A DNA stretch of 64,000 nucleotides from Mucilaginibacter achroorhodeus (GCF_007846095.1 NZ_VOEI01000005.1:248001-312000); one strand, 5' to 3'. Shown: positions 39,238-49,479, counted from the first letter of the stretch. The notes: generated by a model from the letters alone, not told the origin. Numbers and translations: made by a program.

Positions 39238-40084
39238 ACATGTTCTGTGCTTTAATATCTTCTATGGTTTTCTTTATCCAATAACCGGTGTTATCAGAAC
39301 CAACGGAGTTGAATCTGATGATGCCTTCTTTATCTATCACAACAGTTGTAGGATAAAGGTTCACTTTATACTTATCGCCATAGTACCTGGCGTCAGCAAT
39401 ATGCTGAAAATCAAAAGGCATCTTTTTTAAGAAATCTTTTATCTCCCAGCGCTTATCGAGGCTGAGGCCAACAAATATTATGTTGGGATCTGCGCTATAT
39501 TCAGCCACAACTTTGTTTAGCTCCGGCATCTCGTCCCGGCAAGCCGGGCAATTGATGAACCAGAAATTTAGTACTACTATTTTACCCTTAAGTGCTTTTA
39601 TATCTATTTTTTTACCATCAATAGTGCTTTCTTTGAAAGGCTCCATGGGTTCTCCATTCACAAACCCCTCTGATGTGCGAGGTAACCGGGTAGGCACGTA
39701 ACGATAGGGTTCCTCTGCTTTTAAAACCGTGTTAGATGTTGTTGCCTGTTGTTCTTGCGCGGTTTCAGATTGCTGTGACGCAAAACTTTTTTTGTATTCG
39801 GCAAGCCTTTTTCTCCCCGCCTCATCAAGCCAGGTAAGCACAAAAGCGGTGGTATCTTTTTTAACCTTATTTGTACGGCCGTCCTTTACATGCGTGATAG
39901 TTTGCCTTACTGAATAATTGCCGCTTGCCAGTTGTTCTTTCCAATAATTATAAGGTAGTATTTTACCTGTCGAGTCCTTAACAATTGTTTGTTCGTTTAG
40001 ATCAACATTAGATCGGATAATCTTTTGTGCTCGGCTTGCCAAAGTCAGGCAGCTTAATAAAAATAGTAGTTTTAGAGTTTTCAT
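39236..40084 (-). CDS. TlpA-like periplasmic thioredoxin
   Basis: This 282-residue protein has a signal peptide (about 1-19). Residues 25-140 are a family-specific N-terminal region with no name. Residues 145-282 form a thioredoxin-like domain with the active site CPAC (Cys179, Cys182) and the cis-Pro loop NLYPTTVVID. It should reduce or rearrange disulfides, or serve cytochrome c or copper maturation, in the periplasm. It is monocistronic, so its partner is unknown. Confidence 0.85.
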   Translation of the reverse strand: MKTLKLLFLLSCLTLASRAQKIIRSNVDLNEQTIVKDSTGKILPYNYWKEQLASGNYSVRQTITHVKDGRTNKVKKDTTAFVLTWLDEAGRKRLAEYKKSFASQQSETAQEQQATTSNTVLKAEEPYRYVPTRLPRTSEGFVNGEPMEPFKESTIDGKKIDIKALKGKIVVLNFWFINCPACRDEMPELNKVVAEYSADPNIIFVGLSLDKRWEIKDFLKKMPFDFQHIADARYYGDKYKVNLYPTTVVIDKEGIIRFNSVGSDNTGYWIKKTIEDIKAQNM

Positions 40085-40214
40085 GATGCGGGCTTGGTAT
40101 CATTAAAACTAAAACTTTTTGGCCTATTATGATAATTTTAAGTAAATAAGTTAAAGGCATGTAACAAAGCACCGTAGGCGATAGTCAAAACTGCATAATT
40201 CCTATATTTATAGC

Positions 40215-41456
40215 ATGGCAGTAAAAACCAGCCTGAAAGAAAATATTTCCATTGCACTGCAATCCATCGGCGGCAACCGTTTGCGAACTTCTTTAACGGC
40301 GCTGATCATTGCTATCGGTATTATGGCCCTGGTAGGAATATTAACGGCCATTGAAGGTATTAAACAGTTCACCAATGATGCCTTTGCCGGTTTAGGTGCC
40401 AACTCATTTACGGTACAAAATCGCGGTTCGGGTATTAGTTTTGGTAACGGTGGCCATCGTAAAATGTACCCGGCTATTACCTATGCACAAGCTGAAAAGT
40501 TCCTCGATATTTATAAACTACCTGCACGCACCAGTGTAGATCTTAGCGTAACCGGTACTGCCGTAGCAAAATATAACAGTGTAAAATCAAACCCCAATAT
40601 TTCGGTTACCGGTAGTAACGATAATTACTTGGCTATAAAAGGCCATAAGCTGGCATTTGGCCGCAATTTTTCATTATCAGAGTTAGAACACGGAGCTAAT
40701 GTTGTTATTGTAGGTGACGAAGTTAAAGCCAAACTTTTTAAGGATGAGGATCCGATAAACAAGTATATCCTATTAGGCAGCAATAAATTGAGGATCATTG
40801 GCGTAGTGGCGCCTAAAGGAAGCAATAGTTTTGGCGGCGATAAATTTTGCATTGTGCCATTGCAAAAAGCAAGGCAAATGGTAGATACATCAAGAAAAGT
40901 ATCATACGCTATCACCGTAAGTGTAAACAGCCCTGATGTGTTAGATGCCAGTATAGGAGAAGCCACTTCGCTTATGCGGAACATTCGTGGTGTGAGAATT
41001 GGGCAGGACGACAATTTTGAGATCTCGCGCAGCGATTCTATTCAGCAGGAATTGTCAGGCCAACTCGCGGGCATGACCATCGCAGGATTTGCGATCGGTA
41101 TCATAACCTTGTTAGGCGCAGCAATTGGCTTAATGAATATCATGTTGGTGTCTGTTACCGAGCGTACTCGGGAGATCGGCTTGAGGAAGTCGATAGGGGC
41201 CACGCCGTCGGTTATACGCAAGCAGTTTTTAATAGAAGCAATAGTAATTTGCCTGATGGGCGGCGTAGGCGGTATAATTTTAGGTATGGCCGCAGGCAAC
41301 CTCATTGCAGTAAATATCAGCGGTAGTTTTGTGGTGCCATGGTTCTGGCTATTTTCAGCAATTGCATTATGCACTATTATTGGTCTTTCTTCAGGGTTTT
41401 ATCCTGCAAAGAAAGCATCACGGCTTGACCCGGTTGAGGCTTTAAGATATGAGTAA
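40215..41456 (+). CDS. FtsX/MacB-type ABC transporter permease
   Basis: This 413-residue protein has an N-terminal membrane segment at about 20-42, a periplasmic MacB-like core (about 50-250) and three C-terminal membrane segments carrying the FtsX domain (RTREIGLRKSIGATPSVIRKQF). The family couples to a LolD/MacB-type ATPase for lipoprotein release, peptide export or toxin efflux. No ATPase gene is adjacent, so its partner must be encoded elsewhere. A TATATTTA -7-like box at 40203 lies only 5 bases before the ATG, suggesting a very short or absent leader. Confidence 0.87.
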   Translation: MAVKTSLKENISIALQSIGGNRLRTSLTALIIAIGIMALVGILTAIEGIKQFTNDAFAGLGANSFTVQNRGSGISFGNGGHRKMYPAITYAQAEKFLDIYKLPARTSVDLSVTGTAVAKYNSVKSNPNISVTGSNDNYLAIKGHKLAFGRNFSLSELEHGANVVIVGDEVKAKLFKDEDPINKYILLGSNKLRIIGVVAPKGSNSFGGDKFCIVPLQKARQMVDTSRKVSYAITVSVNSPDVLDASIGEATSLMRNIRGVRIGQDDNFEISRSDSIQQELSGQLAGMTIAGFAIGIITLLGAAIGLMNIMLVSVTERTREIGLRKSIGATPSVIRKQFLIEAIVICLMGGVGGIILGMAAGNLIAVNISGSFVVPWFWLFSAIALCTIIGLSSGFYPAKKASRLDPVEALRYE

Positions 41457-41457
41457 T

Positions 41458-41495
41458 AAAAAAGAAAGCCGCTTAACAAAGCGGCTTTCTTTTTT
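41458..41495. terminator. Bidirectional terminator between permease gene and sugar operon
   Basis: A perfect AAAGAAAGCCGCTT stem with a 4-base loop is flanked by A- and T-runs on both sides, between convergent transcripts. Confidence 0.93.
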
Positions 41496-41512
41496 ATTCT
41501 GCAAAAACAGTC

Positions 41513-42259
41513 TTATAACAGACTGTTTTTCAATGGGTGCTCTGTGAAAAGTTTTTTAAGATAAGCAGTGCCTAATGCTTTTTCAAAGGCCGCGGCATGG
41601 CGAGGGTGGTGCATATCACTTGATATAAAATCTACTAAATGTGCATCAACCATTTCTTCTGCCTTTTTTTGCACATGTTTGCCGTAATAACCGGTGAGGG
41701 ATATAGTATTCAATTGCAAATCGCACCCCCAGCTTTTTATCGTTTGCATTTGCTCGATGCTCATGTAGCCATACCTTTCAGGGTGGGCCAGGATAGGTTT
41801 GTACCCCATATCCTTCATTTTTTGGATAACCGGAATAACATTTGGCGGCTGATTGATAAACGACAATTCAAAAAGTACGTAATTATCGCCCATGGTCATC
41901 ACCCGTCGTTCTGAGATACGTTTCTCAAAAGTTTCATCAAAATAATGTTCAGCAGCGGCTTGCACTTCAATATCAATGTTCTGTGCTTTTAACTCAGCCT
42001 TTAGCGTTTCAAGAGCAGCATTGATATTTTCAGGCTCATTACGATAATAGTCTATCATAATATGGGGCGTGGCTATTATTTTTTTAATACCAAACGCCAT
42101 CATTGTTTTGATCAGAACAATTGATTCCTGCGGATTTTGAGCTCCATCGTCAACTCCCGGCAAAACATGCGAATGCATGTCTACCATTATTCCACTGTAG
42201 TTTAAATTTGGATTTTGCGCGGTTACTTCCTTAGTCTTCTTTTTAAATAATCCAAACAT
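41513..42259 (-). CDS. CpsB/YwqE-type PHP phosphatase
   Basis: This 248-residue PHP-domain protein has the metal motif HSH (His29, His31) in MVDMHSHVLPGVDDGA, then PHIMIDYY and the later AHPERYGY and SSDMHHPRH. Members are manganese-dependent protein-tyrosine phosphatases that reset the tyrosine kinase controlling capsule or exopolysaccharide chain length. It is the last gene of the nucleotide-sugar operon, 3 bases after rfbB, which supports that role. The matching kinase/Wzc is not in the window. Confidence 0.85.
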   Translation of the reverse strand: MFGLFKKKTKEVTAQNPNLNYSGIMVDMHSHVLPGVDDGAQNPQESIVLIKTMMAFGIKKIIATPHIMIDYYRNEPENINAALETLKAELKAQNIDIEVQAAAEHYFDETFEKRISERRVMTMGDNYVLFELSFINQPPNVIPVIQKMKDMGYKPILAHPERYGYMSIEQMQTIKSWGCDLQLNTISLTGYYGKHVQKKAEEMVDAHLVDFISSDMHHPRHAAAFEKALGTAYLKKLFTEHPLKNSLL

Positions 42260-42262
42260 CTT

Positions 42263-43327
42263 TTATCTGTCAGCGTACTGCTCTTTATAATAGTCCTGGT
42301 AGTGGCCGCTGGTCACATCATCAAGCCACTTTTGGTTAGCAAGATACCATTCTACGGTTTTTTCCAATCCTTCCTCAAAAGTTATGGATGGTTCCCAGCC
42401 CAATTCATTTTTTAGTTTGGTTGCATCTATAGCATATCTCAGGTCGTGGCCTGCCCGGTCTGTCACATAGGTGATCAGTTTTGCTGACTCACCTTGTTCG
42501 CGGCCTAATTTGCGGTCCAGTATATTACATAACAGGTGAATAAGATCAATGTTTTTCCACTCGTTATGGCCGCCTATGTTGTACGTAGTACCTGCCGCTG
42601 CTTTGTGAAATATCACATCAATAGCACGGGCATGGTCTTCAACCCAAAGCCAGTCACGTACGTTCTCCCCTTTACCATAAACCGGTACAGGTTTGTTCTG
42701 CGTAATGTTATGAATGGCCAACGGTATCAATTTTTCAGGGAAGTGATACGAGCCATAATTATTTGAGCAATTAGATATAACGGTATTTAAACCGTAAGTA
42801 TCATGGTAAGCACGCACAAAATGGTCTGATCCGGCTTTAGAAGCCGAGTACGGGGAATGTGGATCATAAGCAGTATCTTCCCTGAACATATCAGTTTCAC
42901 CCAGCGTGCCGTACACCTCATCTGTAGATACATGGTAAAAACGCTTGTTCTCGTAGTTGCCTTTCCAGAGGTTTTTGGCTGCGTTAAGCAGGTTAACGGT
43001 ACCAACAACGTTGGTCATCACAAACTCAAGTGGGTTGGTGATAGAACGGTCAACGTGAGACTCGGCTGCCAGGTGTATCACAGCATCAGGCTTTTCCTGC
43101 TCAAATAAAGAATTTATAAAAGCAATGTCTACAATATCACCTTTAACAAACCGGTAATTGGGCAAATGTTCGATATCCTTTAAATTGGCAAGGTTACCGG
43201 CATAAGTTAACTTATCAAGATTGATGATCTGATAATCCGGGTAGTTGGTAACAAACCGGCGTACAACATGTGAGCCTATAAAACCGGCACCACCAGTGAT
43301 GATGATTTTTTTTGCAGGTGTATTCAT
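42263..43327 (-). CDS. rfbB: dTDP-glucose 4,6-dehydratase
   Basis: This is 354 residues from ATG 43327; the frame extends to 43366 inside galE, but MNTPAKKIIITGGAGFIGSH is the natural start. This extended short-chain dehydrogenase converts dTDP-glucose to dTDP-4-keto-6-deoxyglucose. NAD loop GGAGFIGSH, STDEVYG, and the YSASK active site (YxxxK) are present. It lies 5 bases after galE. The other rml genes (rfbA, C, D) are not here, so the 6-deoxysugar made downstream cannot be named. Confidence 0.93.
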   Translation of the reverse strand: MNTPAKKIIITGGAGFIGSHVVRRFVTNYPDYQIINLDKLTYAGNLANLKDIEHLPNYRFVKGDIVDIAFINSLFEQEKPDAVIHLAAESHVDRSITNPLEFVMTNVVGTVNLLNAAKNLWKGNYENKRFYHVSTDEVYGTLGETDMFREDTAYDPHSPYSASKAGSDHFVRAYHDTYGLNTVISNCSNNYGSYHFPEKLIPLAIHNITQNKPVPVYGKGENVRDWLWVEDHARAIDVIFHKAAAGTTYNIGGHNEWKNIDLIHLLCNILDRKLGREQGESAKLITYVTDRAGHDLRYAIDATKLKNELGWEPSITFEEGLEKTVEWYLANQKWLDDVTSGHYQDYYKEQYADR

Positions 43328-43332
43328 CTTAC

Positions 43333-44352
43333 TTATAACGGATTGGCTGCAATATATTGTTCCCAAGCCCAGGCAGATGACATCATCGTATCAAGGTCAA
43401 GGTTGGCTTTCCAGTTTAGCTTTTGGGCAGATTTGGTAACGTCTCCCCATACTTTTTCAATATCACCTTCGCGCCTTGCGCCTATCTGGTAATTAAGCTC
43501 AACACCGGTTGATGCTTCAAAGGCTTTGATAACTTCTAATACGGTTGAGCCGGTGCCGGTGCCAATGTTAAATACATCGTATCCTTTAAAATCCGGTTGC
43601 TCCATTAGTTTAATAGCTGCCACGTGTGCTTTGGCAAGATCTACCACATGTATGTAATCGCGTATACAGCTGCCATCGGGCGTATTATAGTCGTTGCCAA
43701 AAACCGTGATCTTTTCACGTTTGCCTATCGCCGTCTGGGTAATAAATGGCACCAGGTTTTGTGGTACGCCTATAGGAAGTTCGCCTATTAATGCCGTTTC
43801 ATGAGCGCCAACCGGGTTAAAATAACGCAAAGCCGTTATATTAAATGTACTTCCCGATTTCACAACATCTTTTAATATCTCCTCTGCAATTTGTTTGGTA
43901 TTACCGTATGGAGATTCGGCTGCTTTAACAGGTGCATCTTCTGTAACCGGTAAAACATCGGGCTGGCCATACACAGTACAGCTTGATGAAAATACAAAGT
44001 TTAGTTTTTTACCTTCGTAAACCCTTAACAGGTTTATTAACGAGTAAAAGTTGTTGTAATAATATTTCAGAGGATTTTGTACCGATTCGCCAACTGCTTT
44101 TGATGCAGCAAAGTGAATGATGCCGGTAATGTCTGCTTCATCAGCAGCGAGTTGTTTTACCGCTGCTTCGTCACACAAATTAAGTTGGTAAAATTTAGGT
44201 GTAAAACCTATAATTTTAGCCAACTGGTCAAGTATCTTAATGTCTGAGTTAGAAAGGTCATCAACAATAACCGGATCATAACCGGCATTAACCAACTCTA
44301 CAACGGTGTGCGAGCCAATAAAGCCCAATCCCCCGGTAACTAATATTTTCAT
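43333..44352 (-). CDS. galE: UDP-glucose 4-epimerase
   Basis: This 339-residue extended short-chain dehydrogenase interconverts UDP-glucose and UDP-galactose. It has GGLGFIGSHT at the NAD loop, SSSCTVYG and the YGNTK active site. Length and the C-terminal ARREGDIEKVWGD segment match GalE. It is the third gene of the operon, 65 bases after the UDP-xylose synthase gene. Confidence 0.93.
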   Translation of the reverse strand: MKILVTGGLGFIGSHTVVELVNAGYDPVIVDDLSNSDIKILDQLAKIIGFTPKFYQLNLCDEAAVKQLAADEADITGIIHFAASKAVGESVQNPLKYYYNNFYSLINLLRVYEGKKLNFVFSSSCTVYGQPDVLPVTEDAPVKAAESPYGNTKQIAEEILKDVVKSGSTFNITALRYFNPVGAHETALIGELPIGVPQNLVPFITQTAIGKREKITVFGNDYNTPDGSCIRDYIHVVDLAKAHVAAIKLMEQPDFKGYDVFNIGTGTGSTVLEVIKAFEASTGVELNYQIGARREGDIEKVWGDVTKSAQKLNWKANLDLDTMMSSAWAWEQYIAANPL

Positions 44353-44417
44353 ATGTAAAGGCGTGTTTAGGGAGCGGTAAATGTACAGCTAATTATTTAC
44401 TGTTTAACGCTATTTGC

Positions 44418-45401
44418 CTACTTATTGTAATAGGTAAAATCCTTATGTTTTATCTCGTGTTCAGGCAAAGACTTAAAATAATTGTAAGTGATCTTCAAAC
44501 CTTCCGCACGGGATACCTTTGGCTCCCAGCCTAAAATTGCTCTTGCTTTGGTAATATCCGGTCTGCGTTGCTTTGGGTCATCGGTTGGCAAGGGCAGGCT
44601 TATCAACTCCTGGTTTGTACCGGTAAGTTTAATGATCTCTTCCCCAAATTCCTTTATGGTTATCTCATCCGGGTTACCGATATTCATGGGCTGTGCATAG
44701 TCGCTGAACAGCAATCGGTAGATACCCTCTATCAGGTCATCAACATAACAGAACGAACGGGTTTGCGAACCATCGCCGAACATGGTTAACGGCTCGCCAC
44801 GCAAAGCCTGGCCGATAAAGGCAGGTAAAACACGGCCATCATTAAGGCGCATACGCGGGCCGTAGGTATTAAAGATGCGCACAATGCGGGTTTCCAAACC
44901 ATGGAAGGTATGGTAAGCCATGGTGATGGATTCCTGGAAACGTTTTGCCTCATCATACACACCACGCGGACCAACCGTATTTACGTTACCCCAGTATTCT
45001 TCTGGCTGGGGGTTAACGGTTGGGTCGCCATAGATCTCTGATGTTGAAGCAATAAGCATACGTGCATTTTTAGCACGAGCCAAACCCAGCAGGTTGTGCG
45101 TACCCAATGAACCTACCTTTAAAGTTTGGATCGGAATCTTTAAATAATCGATAGGGCTGGCCGGCGATGCAAAATGCAGGATGTAATGCAGTTCGCCCGG
45201 CACATGCACAAATTTGGAAACATCGTGGTTGTAGAACTCAAAGTTCTCGAGTTTGAACAGATGCTCAATGTTGCGCAGGTCGCCGGTTATCAAATTATCC
45301 ATGCCAATAACATGGAAATTCTCTTTTATAAATCTATCGCAAAGATGCGAGCCGAGAAACCCGGCTGCACCTGTTATCAGTACTCTTTTACGTTCGGCCA
45401 T
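44418..45401 (-). CDS. uxs: UDP-glucuronate decarboxylase (UDP-xylose synthase)
   Basis: This 327-residue extended short-chain dehydrogenase has GAAGFLGSH at 11-19, STSEIYGDP, the YDEAK active site and the later [17 protein letters not shown] and [14 protein letters not shown] segments, all features of UDP-xylose synthase. It uses UDP-glucuronate, the product of the gene before it, to make UDP-xylose. Its ATG overlaps the ugd stop by one base (TAATG), so the two are translationally coupled, matching their consecutive reactions. Confidence 0.9.
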   Translation of the reverse strand: MAERKRVLITGAAGFLGSHLCDRFIKENFHVIGMDNLITGDLRNIEHLFKLENFEFYNHDVSKFVHVPGELHYILHFASPASPIDYLKIPIQTLKVGSLGTHNLLGLARAKNARMLIASTSEIYGDPTVNPQPEEYWGNVNTVGPRGVYDEAKRFQESITMAYHTFHGLETRIVRIFNTYGPRMRLNDGRVLPAFIGQALRGEPLTMFGDGSQTRSFCYVDDLIEGIYRLLFSDYAQPMNIGNPDEITIKEFGEEIIKLTGTNQELISLPLPTDDPKQRRPDITKARAILGWEPKVSRAEGLKITYNYFKSLPEHEIKHKDFTYYNK

Positions 45402-46711
45402 TAGCTTATAATTTTACGTCCGATACTGTTGTAATAAAATCCAAGGTCGATCATTTTTTGCAGGTCGTATAGGTTACGGCCGTCAAATATTACCTTGCTT
45501 GGTAGTAATTCAACCAATTTGTTAAAATCAGGTGTGCGGAACACAGACCACTCAGTAACAATCAGTAACGCATCGGCACCATGTAGTGCTTCATATTGGT
45601 CCTGTGCATAATTAATTTTATCACCAAGCAGTGCTTTCACATTTTTCATACCCTCAGGGTCATAAACTGTTACCGTTGCACCACCTGCAAGTAATTCATC
45701 AATAATGTATAAAGCCGGTGCTTCACGGATATCATCTGTTTCGGGTTTAAAGGCAAGGCCCCACATTGCAAAGTGTTTACCTTTAATGTCACCGTTATAG
45801 TATTTCTTCAGTTTTTGAACCAATACCTTTTTCTGTATCTCGTTAACCTTCATCACCGAGTTAAGGATCTTAAACTCGTACTGATTTTCTTCTGACGATT
45901 TTGCCAAGGCCTGTACATCCTTAGGGAAACAGCTACCTCCGTAACCGATACCCGAGAACAGGAAGCGGTTGCCAATACGGTTATCTGACCCTATGCCCCG
46001 GCGTACCATATCTACATCCGCTCCAACAACTTCGCACAGGTTGGCAATCTCGTTCATGAAAGAGATCTTAGTAGCAAGGAATGAGTTTGCTGCGTATTTG
46101 GTAAGTTCTGAAGAACGCTCATCCATAAAAATTACCGGGTTACCCTGGCGTACATATGGTGCATAAAGTTCGCCCATTAATTTGCGGGCACGTTCATCGG
46201 TAGTGCCTACAACCACGCGGTCGGGCTTCATAAAGTCATCAACGGCTACACCTTCGCGTAAAAATTCAGGGTTTGATACCACTGCACACTCTATGTTGGT
46301 GTTTTCCTTGATAGCCGCTTTAACCTTATCTGCGGTACCTACAGGTACGGTTGATTTAGTAACAATAACTTTGTAGTCGGTAACCAGTTTGGCAATATCT
46401 TTTGCAGCACCAAGCACGTAGCTCAGGTCGGCAGAGCCATCACCACCCGGAGGGGTTGGCAATGCCAGGAAAATAATTTCTGCATCGGCAATCGCATCAG
46501 CTAATACGCTGGTGAAAAGCAAGCGCTTTTGGCTGATGTTACGATGGAAAAGCAATTCTAAACCCGGTTCGTAAATCGGAACCTTTCCGTCCTGCATCAT
46601 CTTAACTTTTTGTTCGTTAATATCAACGCACGTAACCTGGTTGCCGGTTTCGGCTAAACACGTACCGGTTACAAGACCAACATAGCCTGTACCTACTACA
46701 GCAATTTTCAT
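45401..46711 (-). CDS. ugd: UDP-glucose 6-dehydrogenase
   Basis: This 436-residue protein oxidises UDP-glucose twice to UDP-glucuronate. The NAD loop [17 protein letters not shown] is at the N-terminus, and the catalytic Cys is in [14 protein letters not shown]. It is the first gene of the five-gene minus-strand operon ugd-uxs-galE-rfbB-PHP phosphatase. The operon diverges from kdtA across a 62-base spacer. Confidence 0.95.
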   Translation of the reverse strand: MKIAVVGTGYVGLVTGTCLAETGNQVTCVDINEQKVKMMQDGKVPIYEPGLELLFHRNISQKRLLFTSVLADAIADAEIIFLALPTPPGGDGSADLSYVLGAAKDIAKLVTDYKVIVTKSTVPVGTADKVKAAIKENTNIECAVVSNPEFLREGVAVDDFMKPDRVVVGTTDERARKLMGELYAPYVRQGNPVIFMDERSSELTKYAANSFLATKISFMNEIANLCEVVGADVDMVRRGIGSDNRIGNRFLFSGIGYGGSCFPKDVQALAKSSEENQYEFKILNSVMKVNEIQKKVLVQKLKKYYNGDIKGKHFAMWGLAFKPETDDIREAPALYIIDELLAGGATVTVYDPEGMKNVKALLGDKINYAQDQYEALHGADALLIVTEWSVFRTPDFNKLVELLPSKVIFDGRNLYDLQKMIDLGFYYNSIGRKIIS

Positions 46712-46773
46712 AGCTTATGATTTGTTATTTGTTACTTTTATACCCGACGAAGATAGTACTATTACCATAAAAA

Positions 46774-47988
46774 ATGCTTTTCATTTACAACATCGGCATT
46801 CATTTATTCTACCTAACGGCAGCTTTGTTTTCTCTTTATAAAAATAAAGCCAAACTATGGATAAATGGGCGAAAACATCAGCAAATAAAGTCTTTAGAAT
46901 CGAGCATTTGGTTTCATTTTGCCTCATTGGGCGAGTTTGAACAGGGAAGGCCGGTTTTAGAGGCCGTAAAGAAGCAATACCCGCTTCATAACATTGTTGT
47001 TACCTTTTTTTCACCTTCCGGCTATGAGCCGCGAAAGAACACGCCACTTGCTGATGTTGTGTATTATTTACCCCTTGATACGGCGGCCAATGCCCAACAT
47101 TTCATCAGCACAATAAGGCCACAGATGGCCGTTTTTACCAAATACGAATATTGGCATCACTTTTTTAACGAGTTACACAAACAGCATATACCGTTGTATA
47201 TCATCTCGGGCATATTCAGACCGGGGCAGGTTTTTTTTAAGTGGTATGGTGGCTTGCATCGTAAAATGTTAAAAATGGTTACCTGGTTTTTTCTGCAGGA
47301 TGCACAATCCAAGCAGCTTTTACATGATATAGGAATAACTAATGTAAGCATAAGCGGCGACACCCGCTTTGACAGGGTTTGGGCTAACGCAGGTAATCCA
47401 AAAAACTTACCGGAGATAGCGCAATTCAAAAATGGCCAAAAGCTTTTTATAGCAGGCAGCACCTGGCCGCAAGACGAAGAACTGATAGCCGAATTTATTA
47501 AACAACACCCTGATTGGAAATTTATAATAGCCCCACACGAAACAAGCGAAGAAAAGATAAAGAGTTTAACAAACCTATTGCCGACAGAAACGACTATAAA
47601 GTTTTCGGAGATCTCAAATCTCAAATCTAACATCTCAAATCTGGTAATAGATAACATCGGTATGCTATCTTCACTTTATCAATATGCAGATATAGCTTAT
47701 ATAGGCGGCGGCTTTGGGGAAGGCATTCATAACACCTTAGAGGCAGCGGCCTTTGGAATGCCGGTGATATTCGGCCCAAAGTATCATAAATTTAAAGAAG
47801 CACGAGACCTGGTAGAGTTGGGTGCAGGTTTTACCATTAATTCTCAGGATGAATTAAATCAAATCGCTGACAAACTCATGGGCGATGAGCAAGCCCGCCA
47901 TGCAGCAGTTGTTATTGCTAAAGATTATGTGCAGCAAAATATTGGCGCCACAGAAACAATAGTCAACTACATTAAAGCGCAACACTGA
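46774..47988 (+). CDS. kdtA: Kdo transferase (3-deoxy-D-manno-octulosonate transferase)
   Basis: This 404-residue GT30 protein adds Kdo from CMP-Kdo to lipid A precursor. It has an N-terminal membrane anchor, FHFASLGEFEQGRP (about 47-60), AGSTWPQDEELI (227-238) and the C-terminal GGGFGEGIHNTLEAAAFGMPVIFGP. Residues 279-290 (SEISNLKSNISNL region) are encoded by a tandem CTCAAATCT word repeat at about 47608-47645 and lie in a variable loop. It heads the plus-strand run leading into the carotenoid genes, though 46 bases separate it from the next gene. Confidence 0.93.
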   Translation: MLFIYNIGIHLFYLTAALFSLYKNKAKLWINGRKHQQIKSLESSIWFHFASLGEFEQGRPVLEAVKKQYPLHNIVVTFFSPSGYEPRKNTPLADVVYYLPLDTAANAQHFISTIRPQMAVFTKYEYWHHFFNELHKQHIPLYIISGIFRPGQVFFKWYGGLHRKMLKMVTWFFLQDAQSKQLLHDIGITNVSISGDTRFDRVWANAGNPKNLPEIAQFKNGQKLFIAGSTWPQDEELIAEFIKQHPDWKFIIAPHETSEEKIKSLTNLLPTETTIKFSEISNLKSNISNLVIDNIGMLSSLYQYADIAYIGGGFGEGIHNTLEAAAFGMPVIFGPKYHKFKEARDLVELGAGFTINSQDELNQIADKLMGDEQARHAAVVIAKDYVQQNIGATETIVNYIKAQH

Positions 47989-48034
47989 TAGCATTTATTG
48001 ATTTCACTAACATTTTCTTTAATATTGCCCGCCT

Positions 48035-48853
48035 ATGGGTTTTCTTCATATTGATGGCTTAGGTAAGGCGCATTATCATGAGTACGGCACAGGTAGCAAA
48101 CCTATGCTGGCGTTTCATGGTTACGGCATGACGGGGAGACAATTCCATGTGCTCGAAAAATCAATTCTAAACGATTTCCATGTGTATGGTTTTGATCACT
48201 TCTTTCATGGTGAGAGTGCCTTAACCGGTTGGAGCGAACAACAGATCCTCACCGGTATGCCACGCCACTTGGTGAAGGCTTATGTTAAAGAATGGTTTAA
48301 ACTACATGGCAGGCAGCGTTTCTCCGTGATGGGCTATTCCATCGGTGCAAACATTGCGCTTATACTGGTAGAAGAATATCCCGGCCTTATAGATGAAGTG
48401 ATACTGATGGCGCCCGACGGCCTTGCCGTTTATAAAGGTTTTGAGATATTGATGCACAAGCCCTGGGGCCGGTACATGTTTAAGGTTGTCACCAAAAGCA
48501 AATGGCTTGCACCCTCGCTGCTAAAAAACCTAAAACGGGTGAACTTTATCGATGATAGCCTTTATACAATAGCTTATAACGAGATAGACACCGAAAAGAA
48601 ACGGCTGGATGTTTACTATACGCTTAATCTTATTCGCCTGCTTAAGCCGGATGTGCAGAAAATAGCCGAACTAATTAATCAGCATGATATTAAATGCACG
48701 CTGATATTTGGAAAGCATGATAATTTGTTCCCAAAGAAAGCGGCGTTACCTTTTATAAGCAGTTTACAAAACGCCCATGTGCATGAGGTAGATATGGGCC
48801 ACTGGTTGGTTACCAAACAACTGGACGAATATTTAGTTAATTTACCACAATGA
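48035..48853 (+). CDS. Alpha/beta hydrolase
   Basis: This 272-residue alpha/beta-hydrolase has an oxyanion region AFHGYGMTG, nucleophile Ser102 in MGYSIGANIAL, acid in FGKHDNLFP and His in MGHWLV. There is no signal peptide. Its stop overlaps the start of the first acyltransferase gene by 4 bases (ATGA), so it is translated as part of the lipid/carotenoid-modification operon. A thioesterase, esterase or transacylase role is plausible; the substrate is not known. Confidence 0.78.
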   Translation: MGFLHIDGLGKAHYHEYGTGSKPMLAFHGYGMTGRQFHVLEKSILNDFHVYGFDHFFHGESALTGWSEQQILTGMPRHLVKAYVKEWFKLHGRQRFSVMGYSIGANIALILVEEYPGLIDEVILMAPDGLAVYKGFEILMHKPWGRYMFKVVTKSKWLAPSLLKNLKRVNFIDDSLYTIAYNEIDTEKKRLDVYYTLNLIRLLKPDVQKIAELINQHDIKCTLIFGKHDNLFPKKAALPFISSLQNAHVHEVDMGHWLVTKQLDEYLVNLPQ

Positions 48854-49473
48854 TCCCAGCCCGTAGAGTAAACCTTTTTAGTAACTGGTTCGCCAAATAC
48901 ATGCGCTACCGCATGCGTAAAGCTTTTAACCGGTTAGAGGTAATGCCATTTACCCCAAAACCAGGGCACTCTATACTACTATTATGTAACCATTTTAGCT
49001 GGTGGGACGGGCTTTGGGGTAATTTTTTATCATACTGGCACCTGCACCGCAAGTTGTACATTATGATGCAGGAAGATCACCTGCAAAAACGGATGCTGCT
49101 GAACCTATTTGGTGGTTTTTCCATCAACCGGCAATCGCGCGAGATGATCAAGTCTCTGCAATATGCAGCAGGCCTGCTGGCAACCCCCGAAAACCTGGTA
49201 GTAGTATTCCCGCAGGGCGAGCTGGTATCAAACCATACCACGGAGATCAAGGTTGAACGTGGCATTGAGTTGCTGCTGCGGAATATAAAAGGCCCCTGCC
49301 AAATTGTTTACAATTGCGCATTGATAGATTATTTTGAAAGTCTTAAACCATCCGTATATTTCCATTTATTTGATTGTGGCGTAGCCGGCGAGGTGAGTTT
49401 TGGCGAGTTGTCTGAAAAGATAAATACCTTTCATAAACAAGCACTTGCCGCACAGGTAAATGTAGAGCATTAA
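48850..49473 (+). CDS. PlsC-type acyltransferase, copy 1
   Basis: This 207-residue protein has the acyltransferase motif HxxxxD (NHFSWWDG, His48-Asp53) and FPQGELVSN, the counterpart of the substrate-binding PxGxR block. It is short and lacks the usual N-terminal membrane helix of PlsC. It starts 4 bases inside the hydrolase gene, and a close paralogue follows 6 bases after it. Tandem duplication and linkage to carotenoid glycosyltransferase and hydratase genes suggest acylation of a carotenoid glycoside rather than housekeeping phosphatidate synthesis. That is inference. Confidence 0.8.
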   Translation: MIPARRVNLFSNWFAKYMRYRMRKAFNRLEVMPFTPKPGHSILLLCNHFSWWDGLWGNFLSYWHLHRKLYIMMQEDHLQKRMLLNLFGGFSINRQSREMIKSLQYAAGLLATPENLVVVFPQGELVSNHTTEIKVERGIELLLRNIKGPCQIVYNCALIDYFESLKPSVYFHLFDCGVAGEVSFGELSEKINTFHKQALAAQVNVEH

Positions 49474-49479
49474 GGGCCT

